From: JAHDVS01 sp964370985
Lineage (GTDB): Bacteria > Actinomycetota > Thermoleophilia > Gaiellales > Gaiellaceae
DNA length: 64,000 nucleotides
Direction: 5' to 3'
NCBI GenBank assembly: GCA_964370985.1
Contig: CAYJLE010000008.1
Span: 26,382 to 90,381, forward strand
The translations under genes were made by a program, and so were the position numbers. Under the pieces are notes generated by a model. It saw only the letters and a list, made by a program, of their open reading frames with translations. It was not told the DNA's origin and ran no database searches. Positions 17,159-24,062 of this stretch are shown here, piece by piece. Position 1 is the first letter of the stretch. Every line of letters begins with the position of its first letter.

Positions 17159-17231
17159 GGGCGGTTAGCTCAGTTGGGAGAGCACCAGCTCGACAAGCTG
17201 GGGGTCACTGGTTCGAGCCCAGTACCGCCCA
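17159..17231 (+). tRNA. tRNA-Val (anticodon GAC), integration site
   Basis: The acceptor stem GGGCGGT/ACCGCCC, D arm GCTC/GAGC, anticodon stem CCAGC/GCTGG and T arm ACTGG/CCAGT all pair fully. The loop reads TCGACAA, giving anticodon GAC for valine GTC codons. Position 33, almost always U, is C here, and U32 can pair with A38, so the loop could shrink. CCA is not encoded. The last 21 bases form part of a direct repeat that bounds the mobile element downstream; the gene itself stays complete. Confidence 0.92.
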
Positions 17232-17233
17232 TA
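17211..17233 (+). repeat. attL: 3' end of tRNA-Val plus two bases
   Basis: These 23 bases run from the T loop of the tRNA to two bases past A73 and are identical to 31052-31074. Insertion here keeps the tRNA functional. Confidence 0.9.
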
Positions 17234-17687
17234 TCTCGAACGCTCGTTCGCCGCATGGTTGAGCGAAATCCCTGCAAATCGGCACATTCCGGTTTGTGCC
17301 ATGTGTGTCATACATGACGGGAACGCTCGTGCGGTGCTACCCCCGGTGCTACCCCCGGAAATCGAGGGGGGACGGGCATTCGGGCCGGCCGCGCCCTGCC
17401 CGGCCCCGCCAGTGTCCTTTTCGCGGCGCCCGGCATGCCGAAGCGGCCCTGAATGGTGGGCGACGCCGGCTGCACACCGGGGGCTACGAGGAGTAGGGTT
17501 GGGTTCACCTCCTGGGTCTCGGCCGTCTTCCTCCCGTCCGGCAGGAGCCGCCGAGCCCGGGTGCCAGGGTGCCGGCTTTCGGTAACCGGCCGACGGGAAC
17601 CCGCAAGTGGGTTTGCCTTCTCAGCCGCCTGGCAATGCCCGGTCCGCTTTCCTGGCCGACTTGGCAGGGCATGGCTACCGCCGGACG

Positions 17688-17717
17688 ATAGAGACGCCCC
17701 TCCGGGGGCTTCTCTAT
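17688..17717. terminator. Hairpin with 13-base arms, terminator-like
   Basis: ATAGAGACGCCCC pairs with GGGGCTTCTCTAT over 12 of 13 bases around a four-base loop. There is no clear U-tract, so it may act as an insulator between the tRNA side and the element's genes rather than as a classic intrinsic terminator. Confidence 0.5.
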
Positions 17718-17815
17718 GCGCCCGCGGCGCCCATGCAGATACCTTCGGCCGCCCGTCGCGTGGCCTCTCCGTTGCCCTACGCCATCGGGCGGATCGGGTA
17801 GCGACGTCCGGGCCC

Positions 17816-17845
17816 TTGACGGGCGTCCGGTGAGAGGCGTACGCT
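17816..17845 (+). promoter_or_regulatory. Promoter-like TTGACG / TACGCT
   Basis: TTGACG and TACGCT are separated by 18 bases and could start a transcript near 17852. The leader of ~110 bases before the ATG at 17961 contains an ATGGCT/AGCCAT inverted repeat. Confidence 0.45.
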
Positions 17846-17960
17846 CCCGCGCATGGCTGATGATGGCAGCCATCCTTGAGCGTTGGAAGAATGCGCGTGG
17901 CCTCCGGGCCGGCGCCATCATCGCCGCGCTCGGGGGCCTTCGCGCGGAAAGGACGGCACG

Positions 17961-18329
17961 ATGCCCACCGCCACCGACCGGGCCGAGACCCTCGAGGAGT
18001 ACGCGCAACGAGAAGCGCTCGCCGCGATCCTCCTCACCCTGACCGACAACTACCTCGGACACTCACTCCTCGACGAGCGCACACAACGCGACCTATTCGG
18101 AGACCTCCTCGTCCACACCGAGACGATCGGCGAGCTCAGCGCCCGCCAACACGAGCGGCTCTGGCCGAGCGACGAATGGCCAGACGGACCGGCCGGCGAA
18201 GACTACGACCGCGCCACCGCCCGGGCCGAACTGATCGCCGCCCGCGTGCTCGGCGAGATCGCAGCCGAGCCGCAAACCGCAGCCCGCGCAGCCGCCGCGC
18301 TCACCGAGAACGCGCTCCGCATCCTGTAG
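17961..18329 (+). CDS. Element-encoded hypothetical protein, 122 residues
   Basis: An acidic, helix-rich protein with no recognised family. ATG 17961 is chosen because GGAAAGGACGG precedes it. The segment ETLEEYAQREALAAILLTL and the Ala-rich C-terminus (RAELIAARVLGEIAAE) suggest a helical bundle. No membrane segment is visible. It is the first gene of the element after the left-end promoter. About 240 bases without a gene follow it. Confidence 0.55.
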   Translation: MPTATDRAETLEEYAQREALAAILLTLTDNYLGHSLLDERTQRDLFGDLLVHTETIGELSARQHERLWPSDEWPDGPAGEDYDRATARAELIAARVLGEIAAEPQTAARAAAALTENALRIL

Positions 18330-18573
18330 CCACTGCGGCATCCCTCCACGGCTGGCGGGCCGAACCGCACGACACCGAAACCGGAACCGGCCCGCCAGCC
18401 CCATCGGGCACCCGCTCCAGGCGATCGCCGCGGCGACGGATTCGAGCATCCACGAGCTACCCGCCGACCGCGCCAGCACAGGCCGAGCACGCGTTGCCGC
18501 ACCCGGCAACCTCCGACGCGAAAGCTACCGTTCCAAGAAACCGACAACGCGCCAAGAACACGGAGTTTTCGCC
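18330..18573. other. Intergenic stretch in the element, nothing recognised
   Basis: About 244 bases between two small element genes. I see no supported gene and no clear hairpin or promoter. The stretch is rich in CCG/CGA runs. Confidence 0.4.
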
Positions 18574-18930
18574 ATGCCATCCCTGACACCCGAGCAGCTC
18601 CAGGCCGCACGGAAAGCCTCCGGGCGCCTCGGCGGCCGCCCGAGGAAGCCAACCATCGACGAGGCCCGCCGGGAGAGCCTGCGCGAGCTCGTGCCCGAGG
18701 CGGTGCGTGTGCTCGAGCAGTCGCTTCGCTCCGACGATGAGAGGTTGCGGCTCGCCGCCGCCCGCGAGGTCTTCGATCGTTCGTGGGGTCGGCCGCCGCA
18801 GCGGATCGAGAGCCACGCCCCGACGGTTGCCGAGCGGCTCGGGGAGATGTCGGCGGAGCAGCTCGACGAGCTGGCTCGTGAGGCGCTCGAGGCGCTCGGC
18901 GCCGCTGAGGGCCCGCCTGAGGTTCCGTGA
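18574..18930 (+). CDS. Small phage-type protein, possible terminase-small-subunit-like
   Basis: A 118-residue protein. GRLGGRPRKPTIDEARRE resembles the N-terminal DNA-contact segment of phage small terminase and related packaging-recognition proteins. RLAAAREVFDRSWGRPPQ is a pattern common in phage-element hypotheticals. The C-terminus is acidic and helical (MSAEQLDELAREALEAL). Its stop overlaps the GTG of the next gene. The terminase assignment is weak; a DNA-binding regulator is an alternative. Confidence 0.55.
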   Translation: MPSLTPEQLQAARKASGRLGGRPRKPTIDEARRESLRELVPEAVRVLEQSLRSDDERLRLAAAREVFDRSWGRPPQRIESHAPTVAERLGEMSAEQLDELAREALEALGAAEGPPEVP

Positions 18931-19130
18931 GCGGTCGGCGACCGCGGGGGAAGGGTTCTGCCCGCCCCGCGGAGGCGGAGGCCGCTGAGCAGCTTCGGCG
19001 GCTGCTCGCTGCGGTCGAGCGGGGGGAGATCGAAGCGGGCTCGCCGTCGGCGCGGGCGCTCCTGCGCCGGATGGAGGGTGCTTCCGTCGCGCTCGAGCGC
19101 GCGTCCGAGCGGCCTTCCCCGAAGCCCTGA
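18927..19130 (+). CDS. Element-encoded hypothetical protein, 67 residues
   Basis: A basic N-terminus (MSGRRPRGKGSARP) is followed by an amphipathic helix (AEQLRRLLAAVERGEIEAG). The GTG overlaps the preceding stop (GTGA), which supports expression as a coupled pair with the phage-type protein before it. No family is recognised. Confidence 0.5.
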   Translation: MSGRRPRGKGSARPAEAEAAEQLRRLLAAVERGEIEAGSPSARALLRRMEGASVALERASERPSPKP

Positions 19131-19141
19131 CAACAATCCCC

Positions 19142-19171
19142 TTGACACGAAACGTCCGTTTAGTGTAAGCT
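19142..19171 (+). promoter_or_regulatory. Strong promoter TTGACA-18-TAAGCT with internal operator-like palindrome
   Basis: A consensus -35 TTGACA (19142-19147) is followed, 18 bases on, by TAAGCT (19166-19171). The GTG of the recombinase is only six bases after it. Between the boxes lies AAACG-TC-CGTTT (19150-19161), a good operator for a repressor, perhaps the recombinase itself. Confidence 0.7.
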
Positions 19172-19177
19172 CGTGGT

Positions 19178-19804
19178 GTGAGGGTCGCCGGTTACCTGAG
19201 GGTGAGCACGGGCGAGCAGGCCGACTCCGGCCTCGGGCTCGAGGCGCAGCGCCAGGCGATCACGGCCGAGTGCGACCGGCGCGGCTGGCAGCTCGTCCAC
19301 GTGTTCGAGGACGCGGCCTCGGGGAAGGATCTCCGGGGCCGCGACGGGCTCGCCGAGGCGATCGCCGCGGTGGAGTCGCAGGAGGCCGAGGCGCTCGTCT
19401 GCTCCAAGCTCGACCGGCTGAGCCGAAGCCTGCTCGACTTCGCCGCGCTCATGGATCGAAGCCGCCGCAAGGGCTGGGCGCTCGTCGCGCTCGACCTCGG
19501 CGTCGATACCTCCTCGCCCGGCGGCGAGCTGATGGCGAACGTGCTCGCGACGTTCGCTGTGTACGAGCGGCGTCTGACTGGGCAGCGCACCCGCGACGCG
19601 CTCGCCGTCAAGCGAGCGCAGGGCGTCCGGCTCGGCCGGCCCCGCTCGATCCCCGACGACGTGCGCGACCGAATCCGCGCCCTACACGGAGACGGACTGA
19701 GCCTGCCGAAGATCGCGGCGGCGCTCGAGCAGAACGGCGTACCGACCGCCCGCGGCGGGCGCCGCTGGTACCCGAGCACCGTCCGCGCCGTGATCGCCGA
19801 GTAG
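19178..19804 (+). CDS. Serine recombinase, resolvase/invertase type
   Basis: A 208-residue small serine recombinase. The catalytic Ser10 is in YLRVSTGEQ. Conserved blocks are GLGLEAQRQAI, the KLDRLSRSLLDF strand and LATFAVYERRLTGQRTRDAL. The C-terminal ~50 residues form a Hin-type HTH (LSLPKIAAALEQNGVPTARGGRRWYPSTV). It would resolve dimers or invert DNA. It is distinct from the tyrosine integrase at the other end, so the element has two recombination systems. The start is GTG, apparently leaderless. Confidence 0.93.
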   Translation: MRVAGYLRVSTGEQADSGLGLEAQRQAITAECDRRGWQLVHVFEDAASGKDLRGRDGLAEAIAAVESQEAEALVCSKLDRLSRSLLDFAALMDRSRRKGWALVALDLGVDTSSPGGELMANVLATFAVYERRLTGQRTRDALAVKRAQGVRLGRPRSIPDDVRDRIRALHGDGLSLPKIAAALEQNGVPTARGGRRWYPSTVRAVIAE

Positions 19805-19859
19805 GCGCTTCTTAGCGTCTAGGCAGACCGGGCGACCCGTGGTAGGGTGCTCGTCTCCG

Positions 19860-20165
19860 ATGTGCCGGCGTGTCACGGTCACGGTGTCGATCGCGCTGCT
19901 TCTAGCGTTTCCCTCCCCGGCTGCTGGGCACTTCGGTGCCGACTACCAGTACCGGTGGGAGGCAGTCCAGAACCTCCGGGACGCCCTGTGGGACATTGGC
20001 TGGATACCAATGCGGCTCTCGTGCGGGAAGCGCATCATCGCTGTCCACTTCATTTGCTCGTTCAAGCGTCTCGGCAGCAACTACGTGCTGTGCTATCACG
20101 CGCTCGAAGAGGGCCTGTTTGAGGTGACACGCTACCGCGCGGGCCGCTGCCAGCAGTGGTACTAG
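19860..20165 (+). CDS. Small secreted cysteine-containing protein
   Basis: A 101-residue protein. ATG 19860 yields a Sec signal peptide (RRVTVTVSIALLLAFPSPAAG). The mature part has several Cys (RLSCGKR, HFICSFKRL, YVLCYHAL, GRCQQWY), consistent with disulfides in an exported domain. An in-frame GTG lies 21 bases upstream. No family is recognised. Together with the next two lipoproteins it forms a block of element-encoded exported proteins. Confidence 0.5.
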   Translation: MCRRVTVTVSIALLLAFPSPAAGHFGADYQYRWEAVQNLRDALWDIGWIPMRLSCGKRIIAVHFICSFKRLGSNYVLCYHALEEGLFEVTRYRAGRCQQWY

Positions 20166-20245
20166 CGACGACGCGAGCGCCCCGATCCCCTCCCCCGCGC
20201 GGGCCGCGAGCGCGCGGGGCCCCCGGATCCGGCGGTCGGGTTCTC

Positions 20246-20274
20246 TTGACAGAAGTCAGCCGACGATTCAAGCT
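20246..20274 (+). promoter_or_regulatory. Promoter-like TTGACA-17-CAAGCT
   Basis: A consensus -35 TTGACA is followed by 17 bases and CAAGCT, a weak -10. It is placed ~45 bases before the GTG of the lipoprotein gene and resembles the promoter of the serine recombinase. Confidence 0.5.
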
Positions 20275-20319
20275 CGTCGGCCACCCTGGATGCGATCAGC
20301 TGCTCGTGAGGGGAGTGCG

Positions 20320-20625
20320 GTGAAGGCGCGTATTGCCATGACCGTTGTAGTTGTCCTCGTGCTTGGGTTCGGCGCGTGCACGCTCGAGGGGTCGGTACCC
20401 CGCACTGAGCCGGTGGCCGACGAGGCCTCGGCGCTCGAGCTCGCGGAACCGCCGCCGGCTTCGGAGCCGTCGGCGTCCAGCTGCGACTCGTCCTACCCGG
20501 ACTTCTGCATCCCGCCCCCGCCGCCCGACCTCGACTGCGCGGACGTGTCTGGCCCGTTCACGGTCGTGGGCTCAGACCCGCATCGCTTCGACGGCGACGA
20601 TGATGGTGTGGGATGCGAGGGGTGA
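20320..20625 (+). CDS. Excalibur-like calcium-binding lipoprotein
   Basis: A 101-residue lipoprotein. GTG 20320 follows GAGGGGAG and gives a lipobox VLGFGAC. After an acidic/Pro linker the C-terminus reads CDSSYPDFC, then PPPPPDLDCADV and DPHRFDGDDDGVGCE. This is the Asp-rich DxDxDGxxCE motif of excalibur-type extracellular Ca-binding proteins. It would sit on the outer membrane face. Exported lipoproteins on phage-like elements often change surface properties or block superinfection; that role is an inference. Confidence 0.72.
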   Translation: MKARIAMTVVVVLVLGFGACTLEGSVPRTEPVADEASALELAEPPPASEPSASSCDSSYPDFCIPPPPPDLDCADVSGPFTVVGSDPHRFDGDDDGVGCEG

Positions 20626-20639
20626 CACCGAGCACGGAC

Positions 20640-21197
20640 ATGATCCGGTCACTCCCGGTGTCTCTGGTCGGCGTCCTTGTCGCGGCGTCCATTCTGGGCG
20701 GCTGCTCGGGTGTTCGGGCGGCCGGTGGCGACGTCGATGACTGCGCCGAGGTGGTGCGCTACGTCGAGGCGGCTGGCGACATGCAGTCGCTCGACGATGA
20801 GGTTGCGGCCGTAGAGTGGGCGTTCTCAAGCGCGGAGGAAGCCAGGCGTCTCGGCCGCATGTACGAGGACTTCGAGTCGCGATACGGCGTCGTTGTGGAC
20901 GAGGCCGAGGCGGACCTTGTACGTGCCCGTCGCGATGGTGTTGCTGGTGATCTGGTTGCGGCGTGGGAGGCATTGGTAGAGAGCCTGCGTCTGAGCGCGG
21001 GGATCGCGGGCTTCTATGCGGCGGCGCTCGCTGAGCCGAAGCGCTTGCAGCGGAACTTCGCTGAGTTTGAGATTGAGAGCGGGGAACGGCTACGGGAAGG
21101 AGAGGCCGCTCGTCTTCGCTATGCCGCGGCTTCGGCGGCCGCCTTCGGTGCGCGCGGCTTCGAGCAGGATGGTGGCAAGTTCGTCATCGCGTGCTAG
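20640..21197 (+). CDS. Element-encoded lipoprotein, helical
   Basis: A 185-residue lipoprotein. ATG 20640 gives a compact signal (MIRSLPVSLVGVLVAA, lipobox ILGGC). An upstream in-frame ATG at 20613 overlaps the previous stop and is possible. The mature part is acidic and almost fully helical (VRYVEAAGDMQSLDDEV, then RLGRMYEDFESRYG). Its stop overlaps the stop of a leftward membrane-protein frame. No family is recognised. Confidence 0.6.
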   Translation: MIRSLPVSLVGVLVAASILGGCSGVRAAGGDVDDCAEVVRYVEAAGDMQSLDDEVAAVEWAFSSAEEARRLGRMYEDFESRYGVVVDEAEADLVRARRDGVAGDLVAAWEALVESLRLSAGIAGFYAAALAEPKRLQRNFAEFEIESGERLREGEAARLRYAAASAAAFGARGFEQDGGKFVIAC

Positions 21198-21582
21198 TAG
21201 ACGTCCCCGTGTACTGCCGCTGCGGCTGCGCCAGCGGGGAGTATGCCGACGGAGAAGATCCCCCACCAGGTGCTCTCCTCGAAGATGTGGATGTGCCCGA
21301 CTACTGGTGCGAACCACCACCATGTGGGATCGCTTTGGATGGCAATGTAGATCCAGAACGCGCAGTAGCCGAAGAAGGCGAGTAGCGCAGCGAAGGCGGC
21401 GGCGGTACGCGTGCGCGAGACTGTAGTGGTGTAATCGTGGATTCGTCAAGACCGTGGGAGCGATCAAGGCGGTCGGTCAGGCTTTCGATCGCCGTGTTCT
21501 GGTCACGCACGGCCTGCGCCCCGGAACCCGGCCCCTCACGGCGCGCTGGGCGGTCTGTTGCGGCGGTGCGGGCGAGGGGCAT
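21194..21582 (-). pseudogene. Broken small membrane-protein gene (coiled coil then two membrane helices)
   Basis: Read leftward, one frame from 21582 encodes DQNTAIESLTDRLDRSHG, a coiled-coil-like stretch, then turns Pro/Ser-rich. The -1 frame, open from about 21445 to 21194, has no ATG, GTG or TTG at its beginning but encodes FAALLAFFGYCAFWIYIAI and WWWFAPVVGHIHIF, followed by WWGIFSVGILPAGAAAAA, a clear membrane protein. Joining the two needs a -1 shift near 21420-21440. No classic slippery heptamer is visible, so an indel is the simpler reading. Confidence 0.4.
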
Positions 21583-22246
21583 AGAGGGCCAGCTCGGCGT
21601 CGAGCCAGTGACTCCGGCTCGTGCGCATCCGGTGGCGCCAGCGGGCGATCGTACGGGCCTGGTTGAGCGGGTCGAGGACTGGGAGGTTGCCTAATTCGCG
21701 GGCGAACCGGTCAGCCTCCATCTTTTCGCGGCGCCGGCGTCGTTTGAGTATCGCGTTGATCTCCCGGTCGAGCGCTGGGGGGACTGGCTCGAAGGCTTCG
21801 CTCTCGCCATCTTCGTTCCTGAACTCTTGATCGAACTTCTTGCGCGCCTCGTTGAGGGTGGCTGTGTAGTCGACGTGAGGACGGCGCATGACCTGCATGT
21901 GGAGCCACCGCAGGTGGGTCTGCGCCTTGGCCCAGGCGGGGTCGGGTGGAAGGGTGATCGCGAGCTCGACGCGCTCCTTCCCGTCCTCCCCGAACGGGCG
22001 CCCCAATCTCGCGTTGACGGCGGCGATGTAGCGCAGCAGCCGCGCGTGCTCGAGGAGTGTCTCGGCTGTCGCTTTGCCGGGGAGGCGGTCGAGAGCGCCG
22101 AGCGCTGAGTAGACGAGCGGCTTGCCTGGCCCGCGAGGCCGGGATGATTTCAGTTGCCCGCCCCGCTCCGAGGGGCCCGTCTCGCTGTGCGAATCTCGCT
22201 GTATGAACACGTCTTTCCACAAGATGCCAGACAGCCCGGAGGACAT
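21536..22246 (-). CDS. Element-encoded hypothetical protein, about 236 residues
   Basis: A charged, helix-rich protein read leftward. Features are TLLEHARLLRYIAAVNARLG, a central HLRWLHMQVMRRPHVDY, ALDREINAILKRRRRREKMEADRF and a very basic C-terminus. The start is uncertain: ATG 22246 has GGAGAG just upstream, while GTG 22210 is an alternative. Either overlaps the rightward HTH gene head-on. No family is recognised; the basic segments suggest nucleic-acid binding. Confidence 0.5.
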   Translation of the reverse strand: MSSGLSGILWKDVFIQRDSHSETGPSERGGQLKSSRPRGPGKPLVYSALGALDRLPGKATAETLLEHARLLRYIAAVNARLGRPFGEDGKERVELAITLPPDPAWAKAQTHLRWLHMQVMRRPHVDYTATLNEARKKFDQEFRNEDGESEAFEPVPPALDREINAILKRRRRREKMEADRFARELGNLPVLDPLNQARTIARWRHRMRTSRSHWLDAELALYAPRPHRRNRPPSAP

Positions 22247-22400
22247 GCTCTCCGGGGCCGCGGTTGCCCGTTGGCTGGGAGTGTCACCGCGGACGGTGAT
22301 GCGGCTACGGGACCGGGGAGAGTTGCGTCCGTACCGGGTGGGACGCCAGTGGCGCTACGCGCCCCCTGACGTACGCCGCTATCTCGGGGTAGATCGGTGA
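22203..22400 (+). CDS. Small helix-turn-helix DNA-binding protein (MerR/excisionase type)
   Basis: A 65-residue protein consisting of one winged HTH: GAAVARWLGVSPRTVMRLRDRGELRPYRVGRQWRYAPPDVRRYLG. This is the excisionase/MerR-N pattern used by element regulators and Xis proteins. It heads a tightly overlapped rightward gene run (GTGA with the next gene) and overlaps the leftward gene's 5' end by up to 44 bases. It may regulate the divergent pair. Confidence 0.8.
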   Translation: MNTSFHKMPDSPEDMLSGAAVARWLGVSPRTVMRLRDRGELRPYRVGRQWRYAPPDVRRYLGVDR

Positions 22401-22774
22401 CCAGCGGACGTACCCAGACGTCCAGCCCGCCGCTGGATCCGCTGCTGGTCGCGCTGGGGTTTACCGCAGAGGAACTTGACGCCCGGGCCGCGCGGCTGCG
22501 CGGGGTGCCCGATACCCGCCCCGAGGCCGAGCTCCTCCGTCGCGATGCCTGGACGCGCGGTGACGAGGAGCTCGGCTGGGCCGCGTTCTGCTTCGTGGCC
22601 TTCCGCATCGCGAACACCCTGCCCGCTCTCGAGGCGCTGCTGTGCGGGCGGGCTGTCCCCAGTCGGCTTCTTGACGGGGAGACGTTGCGGCGGTTGGGGC
22701 TCGACGGGGCGGCGGGCGTTCAGTTCACGGCCGAGGGGATCCACGGGATTGACGCCGAGGAGCTCGCGGCTTGA
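22397..22774 (+). CDS. Element-encoded hypothetical protein, 125 residues
   Basis: The GTG overlaps the HTH stop, and the gene's stop overlaps the TTG of the ATPase gene (TTGA). The protein has a helical N-terminus (LVALGFTAEELDARAARL) and a middle segment WAAFCFVAFRIANTLPALEALL that could be a buried helix. No family is recognised. Its position between the regulator and the RepA-like ATPase suggests a replication-related accessory role. Confidence 0.55.
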   Translation: MTSGRTQTSSPPLDPLLVALGFTAEELDARAARLRGVPDTRPEAELLRRDAWTRGDEELGWAAFCFVAFRIANTLPALEALLCGRAVPSRLLDGETLRRLGLDGAAGVQFTAEGIHGIDAEELAA

Positions 22775-24057
22775 GCAGCGCGCCCCCGGTCCCGATCGAC
22801 TTGGCGGTCGATCTCGTCGCGGCTCCCGCAGCGTCGGCGGGCGGCGCGGCGGCCGACGCTGAGCCGACCCTCGTGCTGCGACCGGTGACGGCGCGCGAGC
22901 TGTACGCGCAGCCCGACCCGCCGCAGGATGGGCAGCTCGTCGGTCCGCTTCTCGTGCGCGGGGCGCGAACCATCGTGGGAGGGCACACGGGCGAGGGCAA
23001 GACCTCGTTCGCGCTCGCGCTGATCCGTGCGGCCGTCCACGGCGGAGAGTTCCTCGACTTCGCCGGCACGGAAGGCGGCCGGGCGCTCGTGATCGACCTC
23101 GAGCAGGGGCTTCGCAGCGTGAAGCGCGCGCTCGCCGCGGCCGACCTACAGGACTCCGACCGGGTGGACTACGTTCGTCGGCCCGACGGTCTGGCGCTGG
23201 ATAGCTCCCCGAGCCATGCCGGCGCGGTCAAGCGTCTCCTCGACGGCGGGCAATACTCGGTTGTCCTGCTCGACCCCTACTACAAGGCGCACGTCGGGGA
23301 CTCGGCCAACGAGCGAGATGTCGTTGATCTGATGCGGCTGCTCGACCACTGGCGCACCGAGCACGGGTTCGCTCTGCTCCTGCCGGCGCACCTTCGCAAG
23401 CCGCCCGCGCAGGACACGGGCACCCGGAAGATCGCTGTCCATGACCTCGCCGGCAGCGCCGGGCTCGCGCAGGGGGCGGAGACCATCGTCGCGATTCAGC
23501 GGGTGCGGGACGGGTACGCGCACCTCTACCTCCTGAAAGACCGGGACGGGGATCTTCCTGTCGGGGAGCGCTGGGGGCTCCTGTACGACCGAAAGACCGG
23601 GTTCCGCCGTGACCCGAACGCGGGCCGCGAGCGCGACCTCGGGACGGAGGTCGCCGACGCGCTCGGGGCCGGGTGGAGGACTGCGCGGGAGATCGCTGTG
23701 AGCCGCGAGAAGGGCGGGATCGGCGCGAACGTCGCGGCCGTCAAGGCCGTGCTCGAGGCGATGGTGGCGGAGGCGCGCGCGGTCAGGGAGGAGGGGCCGG
23801 AGGGGCGCCATCCGACGGCCGTCTGCTACCGCGCCAAGTGTCAACCCGCCGCCCCTGATTCACCCGATTCACGTTGCGACGTGATGCCAAGGCCGGGTGG
23901 GGTCAATCGGGTGCACCCCCTAAAGGGGGTGGTGCACCCGATTCACACACCTGACCTGAACCGGCGGGCTGGTTCACCCGACCCCGCCGAGCTCCTCGAG
24001 ATCATCGCCACCGCCCCGCTTGGTGAGCTGCGCCGTCGCTTCGACGAGGGAGGTTGA
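22771..24057 (+). CDS. RepA-like AAA/RecA-fold ATPase, putative replication helicase
   Basis: A 428-residue protein. The RecA-like core has Walker A GGHTGEGKTS at about residues 70-79, ALVIDLEQGL, a Walker B-like strand VVLLDPYYKA and LLLPAHLRK. A dipeptide SAGLAQGAETIV lies in the region of the sensor strand. This matches the AAA_25/RepA helicase family used by plasmids and phage elements. The last ~90 residues are low complexity and are encoded by a cluster of inverted and direct repeats. The TTG start overlaps the preceding stop. It probably drives replication of the excised element. Confidence 0.83.
   Translation: MSSAPPVPIDLAVDLVAAPAASAGGAAADAEPTLVLRPVTARELYAQPDPPQDGQLVGPLLVRGARTIVGGHTGEGKTSFALALIRAAVHGGEFLDFAGTEGGRALVIDLEQGLRSVKRALAAADLQDSDRVDYVRRPDGLALDSSPSHAGAVKRLLDGGQYSVVLLDPYYKAHVGDSANERDVVDLMRLLDHWRTEHGFALLLPAHLRKPPAQDTGTRKIAVHDLAGSAGLAQGAETIVAIQRVRDGYAHLYLLKDRDGDLPVGERWGLLYDRKTGFRRDPNAGRERDLGTEVADALGAGWRTAREIAVSREKGGIGANVAAVKAVLEAMVAEARAVREEGPEGRHPTAVCYRAKCQPAAPDSPDSRCDVMPRPGGVNRVHPLKGVVHPIHTPDLNRRAGSPDPAELLEIIATAPLGELRRRFDEGG
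23857..23981. repeat. Iteron-like repeat cluster with long inverted repeat
   Basis: GATTCACCC GATTCAC is tandem at 23857-23872. The nonamer T(T/G)CACCCGA occurs at 23859, 23933 and 23973 on the + strand, and as its complement at 23907-23915. The middle two copies belong to a perfect 13-bp-arm inverted repeat, AATCGGGTGCACC (23905-23917) with GGTGCACCCGATT (23931-23943). An inner CCCT/AGGG part adds to the stem. It lies in the low-complexity tail of the RepA-like gene and looks like an origin or initiator-binding region. Confidence 0.6.
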
Positions 24058-24062
24058 TCGAC

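Larger units (their letters stand above)
17234..17960. other. Left end of the element, no convincing gene
   Basis: About 730 bases without a supported coding region. It contains a small inverted repeat CGAACG-CT-CGTTCG near 17238 and another, GGCACA/TGTGCC, at 17281-17300. A tandem copy of CGGTGCTACCCCC lies at about 17332-17357. A strong hairpin is at 17688-17717 and a promoter-like pair at 17816-17845. The small inverted repeats near attL could be integrase or excisionase arm sites. Open frames here have no start signal or family resemblance. Confidence 0.55.

Noticed and set aside
17259..17585. Possible genes in the left end of the element
   Set aside because: Translations are Pro/Arg-rich without start signals or family resemblance. 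The region is better explained by att-proximal repeats and a hairpin.
23857..23981. The inverted repeat as a transcription terminator
   Set aside because: It lies well inside an open reading frame, has no U-tract and is surrounded by further copies of the same nonamer, so an initiator-binding cluster fits better.
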